64,000 nt of DNA from positions 62,001-126,000 of the forward strand of contig JAFIFB010000120.1 of NCBI GenBank assembly GCA_020832285.1, given 5' to 3'. The position numbers and the translations under genes are program-made. The notes beneath the pieces are model-generated. The model saw nothing but the letters and a program-made list of their open reading frames with translations. It did no database searches and was not told where the DNA came from. This DNA comes from Balneolaceae bacterium. GTDB lineage: Bacteria > Bacteroidota > Rhodothermia > Balneolales > Balneolaceae. Numbering within the stretch: the stretch's first letter is position 1; each line of letters begins with the position of its first letter. Positions 15,932 to 26,781 of this stretch are shown piece by piece.

Positions 15932-18900
15932 ATGCAACAATACAAATACTTTCGCTTCATTAATTTGTGCGTATTGTTATTGTTTGCAGTCAACTTTACG
16001 TTGCATGCACAAGAACGAACAATAACAGGTACAGTTACCTTTGTCGAGGATGGCTCATCGCTTCCGGGGGTAAACGTAATGGTGGTTGGAACCCAGATTG
16101 GTACAACTACAAATGTTGACGGAGAATACTCTCTCCGGATTCCAGAAGATGCCCAGCAGCTGCGGTTCTCATACATTGGAATGTCTGCACAAACTTTTGC
16201 AGTTCCATCAGATACCGATGTATTAAATGTGGTAATGGAAGCACATGCATCAGCTATGGATGAATTAGTTGTTACTGCTCTTGGTATTACAAGGGAAAAA
16301 AGAACCATTGGATATTCTTCCACTTCACTGACCGGTGAAAATGTTTCTGTTTCATCTCAGGTCAATCCCGTTAATGCTCTTCAGGGAAGAGTGGCCGGGC
16401 TTGATATTCAGCAGACAGATGGCGGAACCTTTGGTGGCAGTCGTATTACCCTGCGCGGTAATTCTGTACTTGGTGGAAATAACCAGCCGATTTTCGTTGT
16501 GGATGGTGTGGTGTATGAAAATCAGACATCCGGTGCTGATCAGTGGGGAGGTAGTGACTGGGGCAACCAGCTCAAGAACCTGAATCCTGATGAATTTGAG
16601 TCGGTTACCGTGTTGAAAGGAGCTGCGGCTACGGCACTCTACGGTTCTCGTGCAATTAACGGTGTAGTTGAGATTACAACCCGCCAGGGTCAGTCTCGGC
16701 CCGGTATTGGTGTTCGTTTCAGCCAAAGAACTCACGTTAAAGATCCTTATGACGGACCTGCTTTTCAAAACGTGTTTGGGCCGGGAACAATTCCTGGTGC
16801 TGCCAGCGGTTTGAGCGACCCGTGGAATGTTCAAAATGAATTTTTTGTCGACTCTGAGGGCAGACCTTTTTACCAGCGAAACCAGCTTTCATTCGGTCCC
16901 CGAATGGACGGGCAGACGATGGTTCTGGATCTTGACGGACAGACGATGATACCGAACAATCCTCAACCAAATAACTTTCTTGATCTCTATGAGAGAGGAT
17001 TTTATAGCAATACAAATCTGCAGATTGATGGCGGCAGTGAATCAACGACATTCTTGATTTCCGGAACGAACACAACCGAAACCGGGACAACACCCAATAA
17101 CGACTTCAATCGTTCGTCGATATTTTCAAGGGTTACTCATCAATTGAATGATTACATTCGGGCAGATGTGGGCTTAAGCTATGCACACAGCACGGCTGAA
17201 AATCCACCCGGTAATAACCTTCAGCACGCCTTTATTACATCTAACTTCTTCAGAAACTACGATACAGCCAAGTGGAGAGATCAGTACAGAGCTTCGCACG
17301 GGGGTGTTCCCTCAACGGCGCATGGAGATCAGCTTGGGTCTGTGCCGAACCTGAACGTATTTTTCGCTCTGAATGAAAACAGGAATCAGAGAGTTGAGGA
17401 GACCTTGCGTCTTACCACGAAAGTTAACTTTAATATTGCCGAGTGGTTTAATATTGATCTGGATGGTTACATCAATAATTACTATATCCGTAATGAAAAC
17501 AGGGTATTAGGACAAGGTTTTGCAAATGCGGGCGGATCCTATATGCTTGGTCACCAAAGAAGAGAAGAGCTCGACGGAAAGATCTTCTTTAACTTCCTTG
17601 GGCAGATCTCTGAGGATCTTTCCGGTTCATTCACAATTGGAGCAGAACACTTCAGCCAGGAGGCATCTTCAACCAGTGCAAACACCAACGGCGGGCTGAC
17701 TGTGCCCGGCCAGTACTTCCTTGCCAACAGTGTAAACACACCTACAGCGAATGCAAGTGTGTTCGGAACCAAGCAGATGAACTCGGTATTCAGTTATGCA
17801 AACGTGGAGTGGAGAAATCAGCTTTTTCTTAATCTTACCGGTCGTCATGACTGGACATCCACACTGACCTATTCCGACGGAACAGGAAACAACAACTATT
17901 TCTATCCTTCGGTAAGTTTGTCATGGCTTGCAACCGAAACCTTTGATCTGCCGGATCTCTTTTCTTATGTGCAGTTCAGGGGATCTTATGCCGAGGTAGG
18001 TAATGACTACAGTATCTACTCTATCAACCCCGGGTTTGCTCACCAGGGCAACCTTCAGGCACTTACCGGACAGAACCTTGTAAGGGTTTCCCATAACAGC
18101 ACTGTGGTACCAAACCTTGATCTGCAGCCAGAGCGTAAAAAAGCCTGGGAGTTTGGTACGGATGTCCGCGTTCTGAATGAAAGAGTAGGACTCGATTTTA
18201 CATGGTATCGTGAGAACACAATTAACCAGATTCTCAATATTCCTGTACCCTCTGAAACCGGAGTAACCGCACAGTTGATCAACGCTGGAGATATTCAAAA
18301 CCAGGGCATTGAGATTGCTCTTAACACGCGAATTATAGAGCGGCCAGATCTGCGATGGGGTATCGACTTTACGTACACCCGCAACAGAAATATGATTAAA
18401 GCTCTGTATCAAGATATCGAACGGTTCAACCTCTATGAGAGTGCCACATTTGGTAACACCCGTGTGGGTACCGTTGCGTTTGTAGGTGAAGAGTGGGGAA
18501 TTCTCTACTCAGATTCTGCCCCCGCAGTAGATCCTGAAACCGGAATGAAACTCCTGAACTGGAACAATTCATTACGAGGTGCAACTCATTTCCGATCAGG
18601 CGAACAGCAGGAAGTGGGTAACATGAATCCCAAATTTCTTGGAAGTGTAAGTACAAACGCATACTACAAAGGATTTAGCCTCAGTGTGTTGTTAGATGCT
18701 AAGATTGGAGGAGATGTTTCCAACTATGCCGGCCGATATGGTCATTCATACGGGAATCTGGAATCATCGCTCAAGTGGCGTGACCTGGAATATGGCGGAA
18801 TGGAGTGGACTTCCCGCCACACCGGAAATACCTATACAGATGGTATGATCCCTGATGGAATATTCCGGGATGGCACCACGATTGATGGTGTGGATGTAAG

Positions 18901-19267
18901 CGGCATGACCTATCAGCAAGCTTTCGATGCAGGCCATGTTGATCCTACACATGCCGGTTTCTGGCACCAGCAAAACAACAACTGGGGAAATGGAGTTATC
19001 AACGAAAATGTAGTTCACGAAAATTCCTATATCGGAATTCGTGAAGTGATGCTTGGTTATGACGTTCCTGTTCGAATTGCCAACAGCTTAAACGTGAATA
19101 GCCTCAGAATAGCCGTATTCGGAAGAGATCTTGGCTTCCTGTACAAAACCATGCCGAATAATATGCATCCGTTCTCTGTGCGAAATACCCATGCAGGATC
19201 TGCACACGTTTGGGGTGTTATTCCCTACATTCGGACCATTGGCGTGAACCTGGATATCCAATTTTAA
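15932..19267 (+). CDS. SusC-like TonB-dependent outer-membrane transporter (pair 1)
   Basis: This 1111-residue protein counts from the Met at 15932, chosen because it aligns with the start of the paralogue at 30223 and gives a proper signal peptide (CVLLLFAVNFTLHAQ); the frame is open from 15860. After the signal come a carboxypeptidase-regulatory-like domain (ITGTVTFVEDGSSLPGVNV), a TonB-box-like DELVVTALG, the plug domain (ALQGRVAGLD, ITLRG, IFVVDG, VLKGAAATALYGSRA) and a long beta-barrel ending in an aromatic residue. It imports oligomers or other large solutes with the SusD lipoprotein encoded 40 bases downstream. No polysaccharide-degrading enzyme is next to it, so the ligand cannot be named. 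Confidence 0.92.
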   Translation: MQQYKYFRFINLCVLLLFAVNFTLHAQERTITGTVTFVEDGSSLPGVNVMVVGTQIGTTTNVDGEYSLRIPEDAQQLRFSYIGMSAQTFAVPSDTDVLNVVMEAHASAMDELVVTALGITREKRTIGYSSTSLTGENVSVSSQVNPVNALQGRVAGLDIQQTDGGTFGGSRITLRGNSVLGGNNQPIFVVDGVVYENQTSGADQWGGSDWGNQLKNLNPDEFESVTVLKGAAATALYGSRAINGVVEITTRQGQSRPGIGVRFSQRTHVKDPYDGPAFQNVFGPGTIPGAASGLSDPWNVQNEFFVDSEGRPFYQRNQLSFGPRMDGQTMVLDLDGQTMIPNNPQPNNFLDLYERGFYSNTNLQIDGGSESTTFLISGTNTTETGTTPNNDFNRSSIFSRVTHQLNDYIRADVGLSYAHSTAENPPGNNLQHAFITSNFFRNYDTAKWRDQYRASHGGVPSTAHGDQLGSVPNLNVFFALNENRNQRVEETLRLTTKVNFNIAEWFNIDLDGYINNYYIRNENRVLGQGFANAGGSYMLGHQRREELDGKIFFNFLGQISEDLSGSFTIGAEHFSQEASSTSANTNGGLTVPGQYFLANSVNTPTANASVFGTKQMNSVFSYANVEWRNQLFLNLTGRHDWTSTLTYSDGTGNNNYFYPSVSLSWLATETFDLPDLFSYVQFRGSYAEVGNDYSIYSINPGFAHQGNLQALTGQNLVRVSHNSTVVPNLDLQPERKKAWEFGTDVRVLNERVGLDFTWYRENTINQILNIPVPSETGVTAQLINAGDIQNQGIEIALNTRIIERPDLRWGIDFTYTRNRNMIKALYQDIERFNLYESATFGNTRVGTVAFVGEEWGILYSDSAPAVDPETGMKLLNWNNSLRGATHFRSGEQQEVGNMNPKFLGSVSTNAYYKGFSLSVLLDAKIGGDVSNYAGRYGHSYGNLESSLKWRDLEYGGMEWTSRHTGNTYTDGMIPDGIFRDGTTIDGVDVSGMTYQQAFDAGHVDPTHAGFWHQQNNNWGNGVINENVVHENSYIGIREVMLGYDVPVRIANSLNVNSLRIAVFGRDLGFLYKTMPNNMHPFSVRNTHAGSAHVWGVIPYIRTIGVNLDIQF

Positions 19268-19307
19268 TCAGCGGATGTTCTCAAAAGCATCTTAAAAAAA
19301 TAAGATT

Positions 19308-21014
19308 ATGAAGAAAATAACTCAATTTATGGCCGTCATCCTGTTTGCAGCGATGATGAACTCCTGTACGGATGATTTTGCCGCGATTAATGAAAATCCG
19401 GCACAAATCAACAATCCGAATCCGGCCCATCTGTTTACAGAATCACTCTATGAGATGGGCAATTACAAGTACACGGAGTGGTTTTATGACAACTACAACT
19501 ACTTCTGGCGCTGGAATCAGTCCACGGTGTTTATCAGTGGGAATGAATCCCAGTATACAGATGTAGGCGCTACTGGAGGCCGCTACAGCAGCACATATAC
19601 GATCTCAAGAAACCTGTATGAAATCAGGCGGCAGATTGATGCTATGAGTGCTGATGAACAGGCCGAACGGGCACACATGAAGGCCATTACATATATCCCC
19701 TCCATATATCAGGCCATACGTGCATCCGACCTATATGGTTCTATGCCATGGAGCGATGCAATGCAGGGACGGTATGATGGTAATTTCACACCCCGGTACG
19801 ACACCCAGCAGGAGCTCTTTGAGCAGTGGATCGATCAGTTGAATGCTGCCATTGACGTTCTGACGAGCAACCCATCTGGTCAGCTCAATTTTGGGCCGCA
19901 GGATTTTGTCTATGGTGGTAATTCCGCGAACTGGGCACGTTTTGCCAATTCACTGAAATTGCGTATCGCCGTTCGGGTAGAAGGGCAGGATCAGCAGTGG
20001 GCACAGCAAATTATTGATGAAGCTCTCAGCAACCCTGCTGGAATCATTGAAAACCGCGACCAGGAGTTTAGCTGGGCACCATCTGGTGAGTACACAGGCC
20101 AGGCTCACGACTTCTGGGGAAACCCATCGGCAGCGTACAACTTTATCAGCAAGCTTGTTGAGCTGGAAGATCCGCGAACACACTTCTATTTTGAGCCCAA
20201 TAATTTTACTCAGAATGCAGTGAATACATTTGCAGAGCAGGGCAGAAATTTGCCCGATTGGATCAATCCGGATGAACCGGTTACACGGTGGCATCGTTAC
20301 AGAGGTGGCCCGGTAACTCCTGCATTGTCAAATACATTGCCATGGTATGGCAGTTTCACGGATAACGATGGTTCAAACTACAACCAGCTTTCGCATGTAA
20401 ACCGGCGCTTTTTCAACCCTGCATATGACGGTGGAAATGGTTATTACAGAGATGCCCTCTATTCTGCAGCCGAAGTTGCACTCTATATGGCTGAATTTAT
20501 AGAAAAAGGGTATGTGACCGGCCAAGGCTCAGCTCAGGAATGGTACGAAAGAGGTATCCGTATGTCGATGGAAACCGTTGATGATATCGGCCGTGTTGCA
20601 CAGGTGTTCGATTATGATGAAGTAAGCATTACCGATGCCCAAATCAATGAATACCTTGCACAGGATCATGTAGCACTGAACGGTTCGGATCACCTGGAGA
20701 AAATTTATTTCCAGCAATACATCAATAACTTCCGATATCCGACCGAGCAGTTTGCACTTACCCGCAGGACAGGATTCCCAAGTGTGAATGGTAATATATT
20801 ATTGTGGGAGCCACCTACTACGGGTGGCGCAGAGGTCGCAATACCGAGAAGATTGACGATTAATGAGCCGAGTAACCCCATTAATATTGATAACTTCCGA
20901 AGCGCCATGCAGGAACAGGGCTGGAGTGCCGGAGCTAACACTGGTTCTGTACTGAACCAGGAACGCGTATGGTGGGATGCCAACAATCCTAACTTTGGAA
21001 GAGGTACTTTCTGA
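19308..21014 (+). CDS. SusD/RagB-like nutrient-binding lipoprotein (pair 1)
   Basis: This 568-residue surface lipoprotein has the lipobox MMNSC and the N-terminal DDFAAINENPAQIN typical of SusD-like proteins. Helical TPR-like segments and a characteristic end (SVLNQERVWWDANNPNFG) support the family. It works as the lid of the adjacent SusC channel. It is closely similar to the SusD at 33609 over the full length and only distantly to the one at 24768. A strong terminator follows 36 bases after the stop. Confidence 0.92.
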   Translation: MKKITQFMAVILFAAMMNSCTDDFAAINENPAQINNPNPAHLFTESLYEMGNYKYTEWFYDNYNYFWRWNQSTVFISGNESQYTDVGATGGRYSSTYTISRNLYEIRRQIDAMSADEQAERAHMKAITYIPSIYQAIRASDLYGSMPWSDAMQGRYDGNFTPRYDTQQELFEQWIDQLNAAIDVLTSNPSGQLNFGPQDFVYGGNSANWARFANSLKLRIAVRVEGQDQQWAQQIIDEALSNPAGIIENRDQEFSWAPSGEYTGQAHDFWGNPSAAYNFISKLVELEDPRTHFYFEPNNFTQNAVNTFAEQGRNLPDWINPDEPVTRWHRYRGGPVTPALSNTLPWYGSFTDNDGSNYNQLSHVNRRFFNPAYDGGNGYYRDALYSAAEVALYMAEFIEKGYVTGQGSAQEWYERGIRMSMETVDDIGRVAQVFDYDEVSITDAQINEYLAQDHVALNGSDHLEKIYFQQYINNFRYPTEQFALTRRTGFPSVNGNILLWEPPTTGGAEVAIPRRLTINEPSNPINIDNFRSAMQEQGWSAGANTGSVLNQERVWWDANNPNFGRGTF

Positions 21015-21050
21015 TAAGTGCCTGGTTTAGTATAATATGTTAAAATTAAA

Positions 21051-21085
21051 AAAGGGTGCCCGTTTATTCGCGGCACCCTTTTTTT
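21051..21085 (+). terminator. Terminator of susCD-1
   Basis: Stem AAAGGGTGCC / GGCACCCTTT with an 11-base loop and a T run. The surrounding 55 bases recur in decayed form at 26970-27024. Confidence 0.85.
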
Positions 21086-21184
21086 GTTTCTATAAGACAA
21101 GAATTGTTGTGGGAAAATTTAAATAGTGGTTGTAAAAAACCAGCCATCCCCGGGAAGGTGTTCCAATTATCTCAATAACTAATG

Positions 21185-21300
21185 TTAAGTCAATTCTGAT
21201 TTGCCGGGTAAAGACCTGGCACCTTTCTACTTGGTATACTAACCATGTATGAGATAACGAACAAAACCTGTCAGGTCTCAAAAATGTTAGTGTCTTGACT
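21185..21300 (-). repeat. Dispersed repeat, family R1 (inverted copy)
   Basis: On the minus strand this reads GAGACCTGACAGGTTTTGT, a divergent middle, CCAGGTCTTTACCCGGCAAA and TTGACTTA, matching the other R1 copies. It is followed (21300-21350) by a partial family C sequence with GTAGTGTCAATTGCAAAAGTGTGAG. Confidence 0.65.
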
Positions 21301-21411
21301 TGTGTAGTGTCAATTGCAAAAGTGTGAGAAAGTCTTCAGGCGAATCGATATAAAGAAGAAAAAGGGAGTGCTTATAATTATTGTGAAGATTGAACCAGTC
21401 ACACACATTTT

Positions 21412-21423
21412 GGAAGCGGTTCC
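21412..21423. promoter_or_regulatory. LacI-type operator upstream of susC-2
   Basis: GGAAGCGGTTCC is one base away from the perfect palindrome upstream of susC-1 and susC-3. The flanks also align (TTTGGAA...GGTTCCAATTGAATA), and a degenerate counterpart of the second palindrome lies about 21 bp upstream. Confidence 0.6.
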
Positions 21424-21443
21424 AATTGAATATTTTTCACCTA

Positions 21444-21474
21444 TTTGAAATCTTTTAGTATTATTTTACATTTG
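21444..21474 (+). promoter_or_regulatory. Bacteroidota-type promoter of susC-2
   Basis: TTTG (21444-21447), 19 bases, then TACATTTG (21467-21474), a full match to the TTTG/TAnnTTTG consensus. The leader to the start codon is about 150 bases. Confidence 0.65.
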
Positions 21475-21627
21475 TAAATCCGTTGGGTTGAATGCTGAGA
21501 GATAGAGGGTCGGGTTATATCAACGATATTAGAAAGCTATCATATTAGATGAGACACAGCGGTAAAAACCAGCAAGGAAAATAGGCTCCATTCATGCTAT
21601 AATAATCAACATCATATATATAAATGT

Positions 21628-24600
21628 ATGAAACTATATAAATACTTTCACTCAATTATTTTGTGTGTTCTTCTGATATTTGCAAGCTTTACTGTTTTGC
21701 AAGCCCAGGACAGGACATTGACAGGGACAGTTACCATAGCCGAAGACGGTTCACCGCTGCCCGGTGCTAACATTATGGTTATAGGTACCCAAATAGGTAC
21801 CGTAACAGATATAGACGGGAATTATTCACTTACGATTCCTGAAAATTCAGAACAGCTTCGTTTTTCTTATGTAGGTATGCAGACTCAAGTAATTCCTGTA
21901 CCTTCTGATTCAGACGTCCTCGATGTTGCATTGAGGATGCAAGCCGGTGCCCTGGATGAGCTCGTGGTAACCGCTTTTGGTATCCCAAGAGAACGAAAAT
22001 CCCTTGGATATGCTATTCAGGACATCCAGGGGGATGTACTTCTTGAAACCAGAGAGGTAAACCTTGCTAATTCTTTAACTGGCAAAGTGTCTGGTTTACA
22101 GGTAATCCGGTCCAGTACTGGCCCGGCAGGTTCCTCTCAAATTGTTCTCAGAGGTCATTCTTCGATAACGGGCGATAATCAGCCGCTGATTGTTGTTGAC
22201 GGAATTCCAATCAATAACTTTACAGGTTCTGCTGATCCGGGCTACTGGGGCCCCGCCCTTGATATGGGCAATGGATTAGCTGACATCAATATGGAAGATA
22301 TTGAAAGCATGTCGGTTCTCAAGGGCGCTTCTGCTGCTGCGCTTTATGGTGCACGTGCCGGTAATGGTGTTATTTTGATCACCACAAAATCCGGACAGAG
22401 CCGGCCGGGGCTTGGAATGACTTTCTCCTCTTCTATTGGTTTTGAACAAATTTTTGCCAATCCTGACATGCAAAGAACGTTTGGACAGGGTACGGACGGC
22501 GGTTTTGATAATGAATCAAATTTAAGCTGGGGTCCAAGAATTACAGGCCAAAATGTGGAGAATTGGGACGGCAGGCAGGCACAATTGGCCGCATATGATA
22601 ATGTGGGCAATTTTTTTGGTACGGGTGTCAGTCAAAATTACAACTTGTCTTTCCAGCAGGGTTTTGAAAACACCACAATCTATACATCTGTTACACGAAG
22701 GGATGAAAGCAGTATGATTCCCGGTACAGAGCTAACCCGTACAAATCTCTCAACCAGGGCTGTTACAACATTTGGGGCTGATGATAACTGGTCTATTGAT
22801 GCCAAAGTTCAGTATTTGAATACTGAAGCAAATAACAGGCCTTTTCTTGGTCATAATCAATCCAATCCATTCTTCACCTTGTACAGACTGCCTGTAAGTA
22901 TGGATATCAGGCAGTTCGATCCATCGGTTGATGAAAACGGTAACATGGTCTGGTATGGTGGCAGCAGTCAATTGAATCCTTATTGGAGTACAGAATTCAG
23001 ACAAAACAGAGATACACGTGACCGATTTATTTTACAGGCAACGTTGCGCCACCAATTCGCTGATTGGATTGGTGCAGAAGTATCAGCCGGATCTGACTTG
23101 TTTACCACGAATACCGAAAGCAAGATGTTTGCAGGCGGACCTCTTTCGGCCGGTGGTCAGTTCTCCATGGGTAAAAACACATTTCATGAGCACAACTTCA
23201 GTTATCTGATTACTGCAAGCCAGGATAACCTTATTGACAGGCTGGGTATCTCAGGAAACTTAGGCGGTAATGTAATGATGCAGCAAAGTGAAGGTATCTC
23301 TGGAAATGCAGGTCAGCTTGAAGTTCCCAATCTGTTTGCACTTAACAACAGTACAACCAACCCGTCTGTGAGCGAGTCTTTCTCCGAACAGAGAATTCTT
23401 TCCCTTTATGGAACGCTGGAGTTTAACTGGGACAATTATTTCTACCTGGAAGGAACATTAAGAAATGACTGGGCATCTACTTTGAGTGAAGATAACAGGT
23501 CTTTCATGTACCCCTCCGTAAGTGCTTCATTAGTTTTGTCAGATATGTTAAACACAATGGATATACATCTCCCTTCGTGGGTAACATTTGCCCGATTGAG
23601 GGCATCAGTGGCACAGGTTGGTAATGCACTTGGCCCCTACCAGCTCTTCAATACCTATGTAATTGGTAATGACCCGCTTGGCAATACCACTGCAAACACA
23701 AGAGGAACGCTGTTTAATCCAAATGTGAAAAGTGAGCTCATCACTTCAAGGGAGGCTGGTTTTGATTTGCGATTTTTCAATGGCCGTTTTGGTGTTGACT
23801 TTACGTGGTACCAGTCCAATTCTACCAATCAGTTAATACCCATCCCGATGGATCCACTTAGCGGCTTCAACGCAAGGCTTGTAAATGCCGGTGATATCGA
23901 AAACAAAGGCGTTGAACTGATGGTTGATGCGGATATTATCCAAAGTCAATCCTTTATATGGAACACATCGTTCAATTTCTCTACAAACAGAAACAGGATT
24001 ATTGAACTGCATGAAAATGTTGATTTCTACAGCCTCGGCGGTTTTGATAACCTCACAATCCGGGCAGAAACCGGCAAACTTTTTGGTGAAATTGTCGGAA
24101 CAGGTTTCAGGCGTGTTGATGATGAATCAAGCCCCTATTACGGACAGAAAATTCTTGATGGCAACGGATTCCCGACTGCCGAACAAAACGTTCGATTGGG
24201 CAACCAGCAGGCATCAGCTCTTTTGGGTGTTTCCAACTCTTTTGGTTACAGAGGATTAAGACTGAGCTTCCTGGTTGATGCACGTATTGGAGGAGAGATA
24301 TTTTCGCAAACCAACCAGCAGATGCAGCTAATGGGAACAGCAGCAGTAACTGCACCTGGCGGCGAAAGAGAAAACCTGGTTGTTGAAGGTGTTGTGCAAA
24401 ACGATGACGGCTCATTCAGCCGGAATACTACAGAAATTACACAACAACAATACTGGAGTGTGGTTGCCGGAACCGGCAATTTGGGAATACATGAGGCCAA
24501 TATTTACGATGCCTCAAACATCCGGCTCAGATACATTAATGTAGACTATGATCTCCCGGGCAGATTTTTGGAAAATATCCCCGTACAACGAGTGCGTGTA

Positions 24601-24756
24601 GGAGCAACAGTAAACAATGTATGGCTTATCTCCAGCAATCTTAATGGGTACGATCCGGAATCTGTACACGCAGTCGGTACGAATGCATTGGGGTTTGAAA
24701 GTGCCGCACCCCCCACAACCAGAACTTTTTTGTTTAATTTAACAATATCATATTAA
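21628..24756 (+). CDS. SusC-like TonB-dependent outer-membrane transporter (pair 2)
   Basis: This 1042-residue protein has signal peptide CVLLIFASFTVLQAQ, a carboxypeptidase-regulatory-like domain (LTGTVTIAEDGSPLPGANI), DELVVTAFG as the TonB-box region, a plug with VLKGASAAALYGARAGNGV, and a barrel ending NLTISY. The first 120 residues are close to pair 1 but the barrel is strongly different, so it probably takes a different ligand. The SusD partner starts 11 bases after the stop. It shares the operator and promoter layout of pair 1. Confidence 0.92.
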   Translation: MKLYKYFHSIILCVLLIFASFTVLQAQDRTLTGTVTIAEDGSPLPGANIMVIGTQIGTVTDIDGNYSLTIPENSEQLRFSYVGMQTQVIPVPSDSDVLDVALRMQAGALDELVVTAFGIPRERKSLGYAIQDIQGDVLLETREVNLANSLTGKVSGLQVIRSSTGPAGSSQIVLRGHSSITGDNQPLIVVDGIPINNFTGSADPGYWGPALDMGNGLADINMEDIESMSVLKGASAAALYGARAGNGVILITTKSGQSRPGLGMTFSSSIGFEQIFANPDMQRTFGQGTDGGFDNESNLSWGPRITGQNVENWDGRQAQLAAYDNVGNFFGTGVSQNYNLSFQQGFENTTIYTSVTRRDESSMIPGTELTRTNLSTRAVTTFGADDNWSIDAKVQYLNTEANNRPFLGHNQSNPFFTLYRLPVSMDIRQFDPSVDENGNMVWYGGSSQLNPYWSTEFRQNRDTRDRFILQATLRHQFADWIGAEVSAGSDLFTTNTESKMFAGGPLSAGGQFSMGKNTFHEHNFSYLITASQDNLIDRLGISGNLGGNVMMQQSEGISGNAGQLEVPNLFALNNSTTNPSVSESFSEQRILSLYGTLEFNWDNYFYLEGTLRNDWASTLSEDNRSFMYPSVSASLVLSDMLNTMDIHLPSWVTFARLRASVAQVGNALGPYQLFNTYVIGNDPLGNTTANTRGTLFNPNVKSELITSREAGFDLRFFNGRFGVDFTWYQSNSTNQLIPIPMDPLSGFNARLVNAGDIENKGVELMVDADIIQSQSFIWNTSFNFSTNRNRIIELHENVDFYSLGGFDNLTIRAETGKLFGEIVGTGFRRVDDESSPYYGQKILDGNGFPTAEQNVRLGNQQASALLGVSNSFGYRGLRLSFLVDARIGGEIFSQTNQQMQLMGTAAVTAPGGERENLVVEGVVQNDDGSFSRNTTEITQQQYWSVVAGTGNLGIHEANIYDASNIRLRYINVDYDLPGRFLENIPVQRVRVGATVNNVWLISSNLNGYDPESVHAVGTNALGFESAAPPTTRTFLFNLTISY

Positions 24757-24767
24757 TATATATTGTC

Positions 24768-26675
24768 ATGAAAAAATTTATAAATCTTACATTATTATTT
24801 GCAGGAATTTTATTCCTGAATTCCTGCTCTGATGGTTTTTTGGATGTGAATACCGATCCGAAAGCGGCCAGTTTTGATCAGGTACAGGTAGAATACTTTA
24901 TCAATAATTCGATAACTGGCGCCCAGATGAATCCACATGATGCTGAACGTGCTTTTGTTCTCTATTGGAAAACTGCAGGGCGTCAGCATCGTCAAAATAG
25001 TTCACTGTCATTAGGTGGCTATGACGACGGCTGGACGAATGACTATTATGGTTCACTATCGAACTGGCTCCGGACCGCAAACCAAGCGGTTTTTGTTGGT
25101 GAGCAGCAGATTGAAGAGGGTGTCAATTTTGCTTATACCAACAACCTGATTCAGGTTGCACGCATCTGGCGGGCATATTTGATGAGCGAATTCACCGACA
25201 ATTTCGGGCCTATGCCAATCGACGCTTTTCAGGGAGAAAATCCTGAATTTGCAAGTGTAGAGTCTGTATACAATTATATGCTTGCCGAGTTAAGGGATGC
25301 TGTTAACAGTATTGACCCCGGAACGGCGATACCATCAAATATTCATAGGTTTGACAAGGCCTATGGTTTTGATCTCGAAAAGTGGATCCGATACGGCAAT
25401 TCAATGCGGATGAGACTTGCCATGCGCCTGTCTGAAGTCGATGAATCAAACGCACGTTCTCATTTTGAGGAAGCCGCTTCCGGGCCGATTATCACTACTG
25501 CTGATCACGCATTTAAAGTTCAGGAAGGTGGTGGCTGGGATGACCTTACTGCGGTAATGTCAAGAGAATGGAATGCTCAAATTCTTTCTGCAACTCTCAA
25601 TAACTTATATGTGGGGTTGGGTGGCATACCATCAGAAAGACAGGTGGCAGAGCGTTTTCAGGATAAGATCAAGCCGGCTGATTATATGGGATTAAGGCTG
25701 GAAAATCATTTTGGTATTTATACAAATGATCCATCTGCCGGATTTTGGCTTGATGGCCTGCCCCAGAATATCGACCCCAGGGCATATAAAGCTTTTATCA
25801 TCCCCGGTTGGACTGATAATCCTGATTTCAGCCATTTTCCCTCCTGGACTCAGGATGCCTTTACTACTGAACGTAACCTGATGAGTGAAAGTGGTGAACC
25901 ATTAAAGACGATTGATGCCACTGGCCATTGGAACGCAGCTCCGTTGGGCAACTGGGGAGACAAAGGCCCAAGAAACCAGCTGGCTGGTTATGTAGGAACC
26001 ACACCACGCCTTAGTCAAAGGTTCAGATCTGGTAATGATGAGCGAATATTTTTTGCGGAATGGGAAACGCATTTCCTTATTGCAGAAGCTGCCATTCGGG
26101 GATGGAGTGTTCCAATGGATGCTAAAACCGCATATGAAGAAGGGATCCGAACAAACTTCGAGTACTGGGGAGTTGAAGAGTATTTAGGTGAATATTTACA
26201 ATCTGATAGTTATAACCGTGCAGGTACATCGGTGAACTGGGATCATACTACAGAACCCCCGGCAACGGTTACCAAGCGTTATATAAACGGGTATACGAAT
26301 GAAGAGGGTACGTATCAATTCACTTATCCGGTTAATCATTTGTACTCAAACGGTAATGTGAAAAACGACTACTTGACAAAAGTGATAACACAAAAATATC
26401 TTGCTCAGCTTCCCTATTTACCATTGGAAGCATGGAATGATCATAGAAGATTAGGACTGCCATTCTTTGAAAATCCGTCGGTTGAACTTCCAATTGTAAA
26501 TTTACCAGCTCTCAATCAGGGCAATTACATGGAAAGCAGGGTCACGTTTTTCCCACAAAGGGTTAGATATCCTTCAAGGTTATCAAATGAAAACCCGGCC
26601 GGATATGAGCAGGCAGTTAGTTATTTGAACGGGCCTGATGCAGTACTTACACCCCTTTGGTGGGCTCAGCAATAA
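24768..26675 (+). CDS. SusD-like lipoprotein (pair 2), SusD/RagB superfamily
   Basis: This 635-residue lipoprotein has lipobox FLNSC and the opening DGFLDVNTDPKAA. It is of the SusD-like type with a long C-terminal region (WETHFLIAEAAIRGW, then a YLAQLPYLPLEAWNDHRRLGLP segment). It differs greatly from the SusD proteins of pairs 1 and 3, in step with its divergent SusC. Tight coupling (11 bases) to susC-2 supports a complex of the two products. Confidence 0.9.
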   Translation: MKKFINLTLLFAGILFLNSCSDGFLDVNTDPKAASFDQVQVEYFINNSITGAQMNPHDAERAFVLYWKTAGRQHRQNSSLSLGGYDDGWTNDYYGSLSNWLRTANQAVFVGEQQIEEGVNFAYTNNLIQVARIWRAYLMSEFTDNFGPMPIDAFQGENPEFASVESVYNYMLAELRDAVNSIDPGTAIPSNIHRFDKAYGFDLEKWIRYGNSMRMRLAMRLSEVDESNARSHFEEAASGPIITTADHAFKVQEGGGWDDLTAVMSREWNAQILSATLNNLYVGLGGIPSERQVAERFQDKIKPADYMGLRLENHFGIYTNDPSAGFWLDGLPQNIDPRAYKAFIIPGWTDNPDFSHFPSWTQDAFTTERNLMSESGEPLKTIDATGHWNAAPLGNWGDKGPRNQLAGYVGTTPRLSQRFRSGNDERIFFAEWETHFLIAEAAIRGWSVPMDAKTAYEEGIRTNFEYWGVEEYLGEYLQSDSYNRAGTSVNWDHTTEPPATVTKRYINGYTNEEGTYQFTYPVNHLYSNGNVKNDYLTKVITQKYLAQLPYLPLEAWNDHRRLGLPFFENPSVELPIVNLPALNQGNYMESRVTFFPQRVRYPSRLSNENPAGYEQAVSYLNGPDAVLTPLWWAQQ

Positions 26676-26751
26676 CTAAAAGTTGATTTATATTTGTAGT
26701 TTAATACAAATAGAACCAACTTAATTTATTGTACAATTTACCGTGATGGGC

Positions 26752-26781
26752 AAAAAAACCGGAGTTATTTCGGTTTTTTTG
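26752..26781 (+). terminator. Terminator of susCD-2
   Basis: Stem AAAAAAACCG / CGGTTTTTTT with a nine-base loop, 76 bases after susD-2. The A-rich left arm makes it usable on both strands. Confidence 0.75.
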